Origin: Clostridia bacterium | Lineage (GTDB): Bacteria; Bacillota; Clostridia; Oscillospirales; CAG-272 | NCBI GenBank assembly: GCA_017625065.1 | Contig: JAGALS010000041.1 | Coordinates: forward strand, 1 to 53,427 | Direction of reading: 5' to 3' | DNA length: 53,427 bases | In this document: in pieces, positions 34,701 to 42,165 of the stretch | Numbering within the stretch: position 1 is the first letter of the stretch | Layout of the letters: every line of letters begins with the position of its first letter | Translations under genes and position numbers: made by a program | Notes under the pieces: generated by a model | Told to the model about the DNA's origin: nothing | Seen by the model: only the letters and a program-made list of their open reading frames with translations | The model's database searches: none

Positions 34701-35689
34701 GGCAGCGGAGCCCTGACCGGGCTTGCTGACGTTTAGCGTGGACTGCTGAGGCTTGGGATGACGGAACAGGAAGGTCTTGCCCGAGAAGTGGAAGAGCTGA
34801 GCGTGATAGTTGAAATACTTGTTGATGTTGTTGATGTGATCCACACTGTCGCCGTAGCCGCGGACCTGCTCAAACAAAGAGAGTGCCTGGTTGTTGTTGA
34901 CGGCATTGGGATCGTACATCTGCAGGGCGGAATCGTACACCTGCTGTGCATCGATGCCCGCGCTCTGAAGCAGCTCTGCGCGCTTCTTTTCGTTCAGGGC
35001 AGCCTTGGCGTTCACGTAGGCGGGAACCTCGGTGATCAGCTTGACGTGATGGACCTTGCTGTCAAACGCTGCACGAAGATTTTCCATCTCGGCACGGATC
35101 TGGTCCAGCTTGTCAGCATCCAGCGAGAAGCGCTCGGCATACTTGATGTCGGTCTCCAGCTGCTTGAAGATGATCTCCTTGTCGGCATCCAGCTTGTTGA
35201 TGATGCGGCGGTAGAGATCAAAGATCTCAAACGCACCGGCGCTGTCCTCGGGATCGTACTTTTCAGCGATCTGCTGTGCGTACTCCTCAAGAGCCTCGAG
35301 CTTCTTGGAAAGCGGTACGCTCAATGCCTTGAAGTCCAGATACCAGACGTGTGCGCTGGCACCGTTCTTGGCCTAGTTGGTGGCGATCAGCTCGTCGATC
35401 TCGTACATCGTATAATCGGAACGCTTTTTGTAGTTGTTCCAATCATAGGTCTCGAAGAAGTTTTCGAGATAGATCAGCGCGGATTCCGCATGATGGTGGC
35501 GGGGATGACCGCCGCCATAGCTCCGCCGTCGATGCTCGTGCCACCAACGGCAGCACGGTCGGCTGACAGGGTGGTCTGCGGTGTGACCTCGCAGTCACAG
35601 GCATAGCAATGCACTTGCTTCTGGTTGGGAGCGTAGTAAAGAGGTGAGGCGCAGTTTGGACAAAAGCCCTTGATTTCATTTTCGCTCAT
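31719..35689 (-). pseudogene. Broken gene: zinc ribbon + propeller + membrane + PPC-like repeats
   Basis: The gene starts at 35689 (AAAGGAT before the ATG) with a zinc ribbon (CPNCASPLYY, then CYAC). Near 35490 the frame must shift by -1 (as if one base were lost) to continue HHAESALIYLENFFETYDW. An amber codon then interrupts at 35373-35375 between ELIATN and AKNGASAHVWYLDF. After that 1200 codons are open. They encode a helical stretch (QLETDIKYAERF region), a long propeller-like region of DUF5050 style with many YYxxR/K-x-DG patterns, about three transmembrane helices (from ITPISLLLFIGAVL), and three or four C-terminal beta-sandwich repeats of pre-peptidase C-terminal (PPC) type (YYKFTP...TTYYI-x-V). 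The long intact 3' part suggests recent breakage or sequence error; no classical slippery heptamer is seen at the shift. Confidence 0.8.
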
Positions 35690-35745
35690 GTTCTTATCCT
35701 TTCAAAATGTTTATTTAAAATTGTTTTCACAAGGAAAGACCAGGG

Positions 35746-36114
35746 TTACGGAAAATCCTCTCCGCCGTTGGGGGGCTTGCACCGCAGGATCCTGCGTATA
35801 CCCTTATAGACCCCGATCAGGATCCCGTATTTCTGGATCGCCATGATCATATAGGTGGAGCAGGAGGGATGAAAGCGGCACTCTCCGCGCACCCGCAAGG
35901 GGGCAAACGCCTTATAGAGCAGGACCAGGCCGATCAGAGCGCGGCGCAGCGGCAAATAGGTGAGCAATGCTGTCACGGTATAGGCGATCCACGGATGGGG
36001 AACGGGCAGGATCACAAGACAGCAGATCACCCACAAGGCGGCGATCAGCAGGGGGGGCAGGAGTGCATAGGTGATGAGATCCAGCACGCGGATCTCGCGG
36101 ATCTGCCTGCTCAT
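35746..36114 (-). CDS. yidD: YidD-family protein with an N-terminal membrane domain
   Basis: 122 residues. The C-terminal 60 carry the YidD (membrane protein insertion efficiency factor, UPF0161) signature: CRFHPSCSTYMIMAIQKYG, then RRILRCKPPNGG. Ordinary YidD is 70-85 residues and lies between rnpA and yidC. Here about 55 residues are added in front, with two hydrophobic helices (LITYALLPPLLIAALWVI and ITVTALLTYLPL-like), and the neighbours are unrelated to yidC. The ATG overlaps the preceding stop (ATGA) with no ribosome site, so it is translationally coupled. It may help insert or fold the large membrane protein encoded downstream; this is inference. Confidence 0.88.
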   Translation of the reverse strand: MSRQIREIRVLDLITYALLPPLLIAALWVICCLVILPVPHPWIAYTVTALLTYLPLRRALIGLVLLYKAFAPLRVRGECRFHPSCSTYMIMAIQKYGILIGVYKGIRRILRCKPPNGGEDFP

Positions 36115-36800
36115 TTGAGCATGATGCAGCGCTTGTTGCGACTTTCAAGCTGAGCCTTTGCCGTGGCAATCAGCTGGGCGGCCTTTTGCGTATCGCCCTC
36201 GCGCAAGGAGGCGGCAATGCCGCTGACGGTCAGGGAAAGCTCTCCCTCAACGCCGGCTAAGGCGGGGTGGCTCATCGGGTCGCTGAAGCGAATGCTCTCA
36301 GCCAGATCGTTCAATGCCGTGCAGATCGCGGCATCCTGAGTCAGGGGAACACAGTCTAACACGTCTGCCTGCAGCATACGGATGTACAGGACCTTTTGTT
36401 TGGTCTTTTTCTGGTTTTCGCCAATGTAGTTTACGGCATATACCGAATACATCGCGATCAGAATATATGCAACGGTCACGATCAGCTCGAGAATGAGCGG
36501 GAAGGTGATCTTTTCGATGGGGAGATACATAAAGATGAGGCCAAGCACCAGATACACAACGAATGCCGCGTAGCTGACCGTCTGTGCGACGGGTAGCTTG
36601 ATCAGCGCATCGCCCTTTGCGGTCCAGAAGAAGATCAGGACGGCAGCCAGCAGGTTCCAGGGGAATGCGAATGCCCAAGCCATCCAGAATACGGCAGTAT
36701 CAAGGCGGGCATCGTCAACGGTGAGAAACAGGATCACATTCAGCAAAACGCTGACCAGCAGGAAGCTGATAAGCACCAGAAGGCGTGTAGATCTTTTCAT
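36111..36800 (-). CDS. Four-helix membrane protein of unknown function
   Basis: 229 residues. Four hydrophobic segments at about residues 6-28, 36-60, 72-94 and 99-122 are followed by a soluble helical C-terminal domain of about 100 residues (from NYIGENQKKTKQKVLYIRML). AAAGGAGAC lies 6 bases before the ATG, 2 bases after the preceding stop. No catalytic motif or known family recognised. The tight packing with the SPFH gene and yidD implies a shared membrane complex. Confidence 0.83.
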   Translation of the reverse strand: MKRSTRLLVLISFLLVSVLLNVILFLTVDDARLDTAVFWMAWAFAFPWNLLAAVLIFFWTAKGDALIKLPVAQTVSYAAFVVYLVLGLIFMYLPIEKITFPLILELIVTVAYILIAMYSVYAVNYIGENQKKTKQKVLYIRMLQADVLDCVPLTQDAAICTALNDLAESIRFSDPMSHPALAGVEGELSLTVSGIAASLREGDTQKAAQLIATAKAQLESRNKRCIMLK

Positions 36801-36802
36801 AC

Positions 36803-37951
36803 TCAGGTCTCCTTTCCGGGGGCTTGCAGTCTTGTACCGCAGGAGGAGCAGAACAAAGCACCCTCAGCGCATTTGTTGCCGCATTGCGGACAGAAGACGG
36901 GAACGGGCTCCAATGCGTTGCCGCATCGCGAGCAGAAGCGCGAGCTTGCGGGCATCACGTTGCCGCATTTGGAGCAGGCGCGCTCACCGGCTTGAAGATT
37001 TTGCACCGGTTGCTGAGGCTGTTGAACGGTCGCATCCGTCATACGGCCGATCTCACGGCCAAAACCTGCGCCGACTCCAAGACCGACGCCCATATTCATA
37101 AACGCGGCGGAGCCGCCCTCGTTCTTTGCGGCACCCTCCAATACGTCGAAGCGGCGCTCGTCCTGGTAGGTGTAGCCCTCCATAGCACGGGATTTGGCGC
37201 GTGCTTCGCTGAGAATGGTCATCTTGTATGCCTCGATCTCCGCATCGTTCATACCCTCCATACGCTTTTCCTTGGCGAGGCGGAGCTTGACAAGATCCTT
37301 ATCGTCGGCAAGGATCGTGTTCAGGGCGAAATGATCTAGCGCAATACCGATGTCGGCAATGCGTGCGTTCAGCTTTCTGAGCACGACGTCGCTGATGGCG
37401 GAAAGCATCGTGGTGATCTCCAAAATGCTGACACCCTGCTCGATGATGGTCTGTGCGATGGTCTCCTTGATGGCGGAAAGAAGCATACCCTTGATAGAAC
37501 GGCGTACCGTTTCCACCGAAAATTCGGGCAGCTGTCCGACCACCTTGACCACAAAGCGGCGGGAATCCACCACGTGCAGACCGGTTTGACCGTTGGCACG
37601 GATGTTGACGATCAGGTGGTACTTGGGGTCCTCCAGCACGATGGGGGTATCTGTGCCCCACATCAGCTCAAGGACGTTGACCTTGTTGATGAAGAATACC
37701 TCACAGGGGAAGGGCGTTTTGCCGCCGAACAGTGCGCCGAAGATGCGCTTGAGGAGTGGGACGTTGTCCGAGCTCAGCGTGTGCCGACCGGGACCGAAGA
37801 GGTCCAATGCCTGCCCGTCCTTGAAAAACAGGGCTTCCTGTGATTCATGGACCACCAATTGTGACTTCGCGTTGAAGTCCTCAATGTGGCTTTTGGCAGC
37901 CAATGTGCTGTTGTCCATCTCGTTTTGGATGATCGAAAGTGTGTTGCTCAT
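36803..37951 (-). CDS. SPFH-domain protein with C-terminal double zinc ribbon
   Basis: 382 residues. An N-terminal SPFH/band-7 region (about 15-250) of the YdjI or 'virion core protein' type includes VVHESQEALFFKDGQALDLFGPGRHTL and a central FSVETVRRSIKGML helix. A short coiled region and Gly-rich stretch (GVGLGVGAGFG) come next, then two zinc ribbons with four CxxC pairs (CSKCGNVMP, CSRCG, CPQCGNKC, CSSCG). Such proteins oligomerise into rings on membranes and in Bacillus take part in membrane stress responses. The ATG at 37951 has AAAGGAGG 6 bases upstream. It is the first gene of the operon. The zinc ribbon recurs in the last gene of the operon, which hints at a common partner. Confidence 0.9.
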   Translation of the reverse strand: MSNTLSIIQNEMDNSTLAAKSHIEDFNAKSQLVVHESQEALFFKDGQALDLFGPGRHTLSSDNVPLLKRIFGALFGGKTPFPCEVFFINKVNVLELMWGTDTPIVLEDPKYHLIVNIRANGQTGLHVVDSRRFVVKVVGQLPEFSVETVRRSIKGMLLSAIKETIAQTIIEQGVSILEITTMLSAISDVVLRKLNARIADIGIALDHFALNTILADDKDLVKLRLAKEKRMEGMNDAEIEAYKMTILSEARAKSRAMEGYTYQDERRFDVLEGAAKNEGGSAAFMNMGVGLGVGAGFGREIGRMTDATVQQPQQPVQNLQAGERACSKCGNVMPASSRFCSRCGNALEPVPVFCPQCGNKCAEGALFCSSCGTRLQAPGKET

Positions 37952-38073
37952 CAAAAGCCTCCTTTATAGTATTGTCCCTTTCTCTCGGGGCGTGAGATGC
38001 ACGTTTGCCGCACGCAGGAAGGGCCTGACGTGTAATAATAGGAAACGTTTAATTGAATTAAAACACTTTTAAT

Positions 38074-38102
38074 ATTATAAATCAATAAGATTTCGACAAA
38101 AT
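38074..38102 (-). promoter_or_regulatory. Possible promoter of the SPFH operon
   Basis: TATAAT on the minus strand (38079-38074) lies in AT-rich DNA about 120 bases before the start. The -35 position (TTTTGT) is poor. Confidence 0.35.
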
Positions 38103-38180
38103 ATGAAAAAAATTTGAATAAAATTCCAACAAATTCTCAAAGGACGGCGAAAGGTGTCAAAATCTCACGAAGTGGCTTGC

Positions 38181-38687
38181 TGTGGCGCGCGGTACGAAAT
38201 GCTGCCGCTTGGGAGCGACGGTATCGAAAGCGCCGCGCTTTGGGCGAGCGATGCGGATGTTTTACACATCTCGCCCTACCGCAGCTTCCCCAGCGGCATC
38301 ACCGCGACCGCTTCCAAGCGCCACGAATATCTACGTTGGGCAAGCAGCGGGGAGCGCTATATCGTTGAGGATGATTTTGTATCGGAATTCTCGGTCTCCA
38401 AAAAGCCCGAAGAAACGCTTTTTTCGCATACGGTATGCGAAAATGTGATCTATATGAACACCTTTTCGCGCACGATATCGCCCGCGCTGCGTGTAGGATA
38501 TATGGTTCTGCCGAAGCGTCTTGCTGAAATCTTTGAGCAAAAGTTGGGCTTTTACTCCTGTACGGTGCCGACCTTTGAGCAGCTCTTGCTTGCAAGGCTG
38601 ATCTCAAGCGGTGATTTTGAGCGTCACGTGAATCGTACAAGGCGTAAAAAGCGCCGCGAGCTTTCACATAGCTTTGAGGAAAAATAA
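38181..38687 (+). pseudogene. 5'-truncated copy of the MocR-type regulator
   Basis: From 38181 the sequence matches the MocR gene at 16817 onward, starting at CGARYEMLPL and continuing to the C-terminus. The HTH domain and the first third of the aminotransferase fold are absent. The remaining frame is intact, with about 91% amino-acid identity and mostly silent DNA changes. It also has Arg in the PLP lysine position (codon 38469-38471) and ends at the same place. No start with a ribosome site precedes it. It lies just upstream of the fucosidase promoter, as the intact copy lies upstream of the giant surface gene, so a complete regulator once probably stood here. Confidence 0.88.
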
Positions 38688-38711
38688 AGTGTTCAATATC
38701 GGTTTGGGTTA

Positions 38712-38740
38712 TTGACAATGATTTTTTGCTTTGCTATAAT
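38712..38740 (+). promoter_or_regulatory. Consensus promoter of the fucosidase gene
   Basis: TTGACA (38712-38717), 17 bases, TATAAT (38735-38740): a perfect sigma-A match. Confidence 0.88.
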
Positions 38741-38778
38741 ATAGTAACAAGATCCGATCGTGTCAAGGAGGATGCTTT

Positions 38779-40131
38779 ATGGGAGATATGATCAAAAACG
38801 GCGTTCACGGTTATAGTAAGGAAGAGCGCTATGTTGTGCCGAAGGAAGCCCTGATCCGCGAAAGGCTTGAATGGTTTCGTGATCAAAAGCTGGCTTTGAT
38901 GATGCATTTTGGCCCTTATTCTCAAATGGGGATGGATGCCTCGTGGTCCTTGTCAAGGACGGATACTTGGGCAAGAAAAAACGTGGATTGGGAAAGCGAT
39001 GTGGACGTTTACCGTCAGCAGTATATCGATTTGAATAAAACCTTCAATCCCATGCGGATTCAGCCCGATAAGTGGGCGGAGTTCGCGGCGGAAAACGGTT
39101 TTAAATATCTGATCTTCACCACCAAGCATCACGATGGCTTTTGTATGTTTGACACCAAGTATACCGATTACAAGATCACCTCACCCGACTGCCCGTTCCA
39201 TACCCACAAGTATGCAAATATCACGCGAGAGGTCTTTGATGCATTTCGTGCGAAGGGCATTGGCATCGCTGCGTATTTTTCAAAGCCGGACTGGAATTGC
39301 CCGTGGTATTGGGCGCCCAATATGGAAACGCCGATCGGTGAAACACGTTTTCCAAATTATAAATTAGAGGAGCACCCCGAAATTTGGGAGCAGTTTATTG
39401 ATTTCACCCACAATCAGATCATGGAGCTGATGCGGGAGTACGGCAAGATCGATATTTTGTGGCTTGACGGCGGTCAGGTGAAGGAAAAACGAGGTCTTGG
39501 CATCAGGATGAGTGAGCTGATCGCCAAAGCGCGCGAGGTGCAACCGTGGCTCATTGCGGCGGACCGTACCGCAGGAAATGAAAATGAGAATTATATCACG
39601 CCCGAGCAGGCAATTCCCGATCACGTGATCCACGTTCCGTGGGAAAGCTGCGTCACGGTGGGAACACAGTGGGGCTACAAGTATGAAGATACTTATAAAT
39701 CAGCGCGGGAGCTTGTCCGCATGCTGATCGACGTTGTCAGCCGCGGCGGTAATCTTGCATTGAACATAGGACCTCAGCCCAACGGTGAGCTTCCCGCAAG
39801 GGCATTGCAGGAGCTGTCAGGGCTTGGCGCGTGGCTTAAGGTGAATGGGGATGCGATCTATGGCACCAGGGCATTGGATGTGCCCGAGGCCGACGGCGTT
39901 ATGTTCACAAAAAAGAAGGATACCGTATATGCCATCATTCCCTTAAACGAGGGAGAGATGCTTGCAGATTCGGTTCAGATCCCAACGGACAGACCGATCC
40001 AAAAGGTTATTTGCCTTGGAGTTGAAAAAGAGCTTCGCTTCACAAGAAAAGGCAAAGGCTTACATGTAGAGCTGCCGCAGGAGCTTGTTGGCACATCTCC
40101 GTACGCCGTGTCGTTTATGTTGCAGGAATGA
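38779..40131 (+). CDS. GH29 alpha-L-fucosidase, cytoplasmic
   Basis: 450 residues with AAGGAGG 7 bases before the ATG. The (beta/alpha)8 domain of glycoside hydrolase family 29 is clear: MMHFGPYSQMG near the start, FTTKHHDGFCMFDT, and the nucleophile Asp in DILWLDGGQV. A C-terminal beta domain starts after NIGPQPNGELP. The enzyme releases L-fucose from glycans by a retaining mechanism. No signal peptide is present, so it acts on imported oligosaccharides. No transporter or fucose catabolic gene is adjacent. This fits a gut organism using host or plant fucosylated glycans. It is a single-gene unit with its own promoter and terminator. Confidence 0.95.
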   Translation: MGDMIKNGVHGYSKEERYVVPKEALIRERLEWFRDQKLALMMHFGPYSQMGMDASWSLSRTDTWARKNVDWESDVDVYRQQYIDLNKTFNPMRIQPDKWAEFAAENGFKYLIFTTKHHDGFCMFDTKYTDYKITSPDCPFHTHKYANITREVFDAFRAKGIGIAAYFSKPDWNCPWYWAPNMETPIGETRFPNYKLEEHPEIWEQFIDFTHNQIMELMREYGKIDILWLDGGQVKEKRGLGIRMSELIAKAREVQPWLIAADRTAGNENENYITPEQAIPDHVIHVPWESCVTVGTQWGYKYEDTYKSARELVRMLIDVVSRGGNLALNIGPQPNGELPARALQELSGLGAWLKVNGDAIYGTRALDVPEADGVMFTKKKDTVYAIIPLNEGEMLADSVQIPTDRPIQKVICLGVEKELRFTRKGKGLHVELPQELVGTSPYAVSFMLQE

Positions 40132-40143
40132 TCGAATAAAACG

Positions 40144-40173
40144 AAAAGGCGCTCGGGTATCCGAGCGCCTTTT
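40144..40173 (+). terminator. Terminator of the fucosidase gene
   Basis: A 13-bp stem (40144-40156 with 40161-40173) and loop GTAT, ending in TTTT. Confidence 0.9.
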
Positions 40174-40309
40174 CATTTGCTTAGAGCAATACACAAAAAA
40201 TTACAAAAAAGTGCATAAAAATTGCCAAACATAACTTTTGCTTTGCTACACACAATATATTCGGAGCGCGAAACGCCGTGTGAAACGGTAGCGCAAAGGC
40301 AACAGTGGG

Positions 40310-40352
40310 GCGCAACGCCCGACGGTTGCGGCAAAGCCGTCGGGCGTTGCGC
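40310..40352. repeat. Long GC-rich inverted repeat
   Basis: 16-bp perfect arms (40310-40325 with 40337-40352, GCGCAACGCCCGACGG) and an 11-base loop, with no T run after it. It lies in a 266-base gap between the fucosidase terminator and the SASP gene; otherwise I see nothing coding in that gap. Confidence 0.85.
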
Positions 40353-40439
40353 GCTCTTGAATATAGATAAAGCCCGCAGCAGTCGTGTGTCGACAGAAGA
40401 TGTCCGATCAATGGCAACACGGGCGAAGGAGAAACGAAA

Positions 40440-40679
40440 ATGGCAAACAAGCAAGCCAAGAAGGCACTTGAGCAATTCAAGATGCAGGCAGCAAACGAGG
40501 TTGGTGTAAACCTTCAGCAGGGCTACAACGGCGACCTGACCGCACGTCAGGCAGGCAGCATCGGCGGCCAGATGGTCAAAACATGTATACCGAAACGAAC
40601 GAAAATTTTTGAGCGTCCCAATCGCATCGTAAAGGGGCATAAAATCACCGTGCGTTATACATACGAAATATCGGTGTAA
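40440..40679 (+). CDS. Alpha/beta-type small acid-soluble spore protein with foreign C-terminus
   Basis: 79 residues with AAGGAGA before the ATG. Residues 1-47 match alpha/beta SASPs, which coat spore DNA: ALEQFKMQAANEVGVNL (region cut by the germination protease GPR), GYNGDLTARQAGSIGGQMVK. In normal SASPs the last about 15 residues are a helix like KMIE-x-AE-x-QL. Here, after GGQMVK (near 40580), a basic 32-residue tail of unrelated sequence (TCIPKRTKIFERPNRIVKGH...) follows. No other frame restores the normal end. This looks like a rearrangement joint. The N-terminal part includes both DNA-binding helices only in part, so activity is doubtful. Confidence 0.8.
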   Translation: MANKQAKKALEQFKMQAANEVGVNLQQGYNGDLTARQAGSIGGQMVKTCIPKRTKIFERPNRIVKGHKITVRYTYEISV

Positions 40680-40715
40680 CCCAGATGCCACGGGCGTTTC
40701 GGGGATTTTACAAAG

Positions 40716-40750
40716 AGAAAAAGCCACCCTCGTTTTTGGCGAGGGTGGCT
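40716..40750 (-). terminator. Terminator of the AAA ATPase gene
   Basis: An 11-bp stem (40722-40732 with 40740-40750); on the minus strand a TTTTTC run follows. Confidence 0.85.
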
Positions 40751-40755
40751 TAACT

Positions 40756-41955
40756 TTACCATTCTTCCTTGAGCAGAAAATCCGCGATATGCACAATGTC
40801 AATGCCGTTGTCGTTGCCGATGGCAAGCGGGTCTTTGCAGACCACGTATTTGTGATAGTGATCCTTGATGTGCATCAGGTTGTCGGTCTCACGGGTGGAC
40901 TCGGTGGGGAGCTGGGCGCACACCTGGATATAGATCTTTTCGTCGCGGCGGATACCCACAAAATCAATCTCCTTGGTGTCCTGCTTGCCGATATACACGT
41001 CGTATCCGCGGCGCTTCATTTCAAGATAAACGATGTTCTCCAGCATGGCGGCAACCATCTTGGTGTTGAAGCCCATCTTGCTGTATTTGATGGAGATGTC
41101 TGAGAGGTAATATTTCTCCTGCGTTTTCAGCACCGATTTGCCCTGCAGGTCATAGCGCTGGCAGGGGTAGATGATGAACGCCTCCGAGAGCCACTTGATA
41201 TAGTTATAGACCGACTCAATGGAGATGGCGCGATTCTCGCTTTTCAGGAACTTGACGATGGCGCCCGCCGAGAAGGTCTTGCCTACGTTCTCGATGATAT
41301 ACTTGACCACACGGTCAAACAGATCCTTGTTGCGGATCTTGTGGCGCTTGGAAATATCGCGCGTGATGACCGAGGCGTAGATGCCCTCGACCACCTGATA
41401 CGCCGAGCGCGTGTCAAAGTTGCTGATGCCAACGATGGGGAAGCCGCCGTATTGCAGATACTCGTCGAACACGGCGCGCGGGTCGGCATTTTGCTTGCCT
41501 TTGAATTCCAGATACTCGCGGAAGGAAAGGGTATAGACCGAGATCGGCACGTAGCGCCCTGTGAGGTAGGTGGAGATCTCGCCCGACATCAGCTTGGAGT
41601 TGGAGCCCGTCACGTAAATATCCACGTCAGAGCCCTCCAGGAGACTGTTCAAAACCTTTTCCCAGCCCGCGACCTCCTGCAGCTCGTCCAGCAACAGATA
41701 GCATCTGCCTTTGCCCTCAATGGCGCTTTTGAGATCATTGTACATCTGCTTGGCTGTGAGACCGTCATCGATCTCCATTTCGGTGTATTTGCGGAAAATG
41801 ATGTTCTCAGCAGGGATGCCTCGTTTTTGCAGCTCCAGCTTCATCATTTCGAGAATCGTAGACTTGCCCGAGCGCCGCACGCCGGAAAGGATCTTCACCA
41901 GCGGCACGTCAATAAAAGGCGTGATCGCGTTAATATAATCGGGTCTTAAGATCAT
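40756..41955 (-). CDS. AAA_14 ATPase with DUF4143 domain
   Basis: 399 residues, start set by AAAGGAGGTGG before the ATG at 41955. Walker A is GVRRSGKST (about residue 25), Walker B CYLLLDELQEV, followed by sensor-like VTGSNSKLMSGE. The C-terminal DUF4143 part has a nuclease-like EIDFVG...IYIQVCAQL (PD-(D/E)xK-like fold of this family). These common ATPases are often linked to mobile DNA and defence, but their role is not established. It has its own promoter and terminator. Confidence 0.93.
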   Translation of the reverse strand: MILRPDYINAITPFIDVPLVKILSGVRRSGKSTILEMMKLELQKRGIPAENIIFRKYTEMEIDDGLTAKQMYNDLKSAIEGKGRCYLLLDELQEVAGWEKVLNSLLEGSDVDIYVTGSNSKLMSGEISTYLTGRYVPISVYTLSFREYLEFKGKQNADPRAVFDEYLQYGGFPIVGISNFDTRSAYQVVEGIYASVITRDISKRHKIRNKDLFDRVVKYIIENVGKTFSAGAIVKFLKSENRAISIESVYNYIKWLSEAFIIYPCQRYDLQGKSVLKTQEKYYLSDISIKYSKMGFNTKMVAAMLENIVYLEMKRRGYDVYIGKQDTKEIDFVGIRRDEKIYIQVCAQLPTESTRETDNLMHIKDHYHKYVVCKDPLAIGNDNGIDIVHIADFLLKEEW

Positions 41956-41977
41956 AAAACCACCTCCTTTCAAGTGT

Positions 41978-42006
41978 AGTATACCAAAAAACAATATAAA
42001 AGTCAA
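41978..42006 (-). promoter_or_regulatory. Promoter of the AAA ATPase gene
   Basis: On the minus strand TTGACT (42006-42001), 17 bases, TATACT (41983-41978). Confidence 0.8.
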
Positions 42007-42110
42007 CACTTTTTCGGTTATGTAAGTAAAAACTTTGGAAAATAATCTGGTTTTTAGAGAGAATATTGGCTTTTGCGAAAGAATATTGATTGCATCGCTA
42101 AAGAATAAAT

Positions 42111-42135
42111 GAGAAAGGGGAGCAAAAAGCTCCCC
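42111..42135 (-). terminator. Terminator of the RES gene
   Basis: GGGGAGC (42117-42123) pairs with GCTCCCC (42129-42135); minus-strand reading is followed by TTTCTC. Confidence 0.75.
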
Positions 42136-42165
42136 ATAATTGATGTAGTTGTATTTTTAGTATGA

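Noticed and set aside
33021..34736. A 571-codon plus-strand frame
   Set aside because: Shadow of the propeller-like gene on the minus strand; no start signal or recognisable domain.
35373..35375. Amber codon read as pyrrolysine or programmed readthrough
   Set aside because: No pyl genes or methylamine genes in view, and a frameshift nearby in the same gene makes decay or error a simpler reason.
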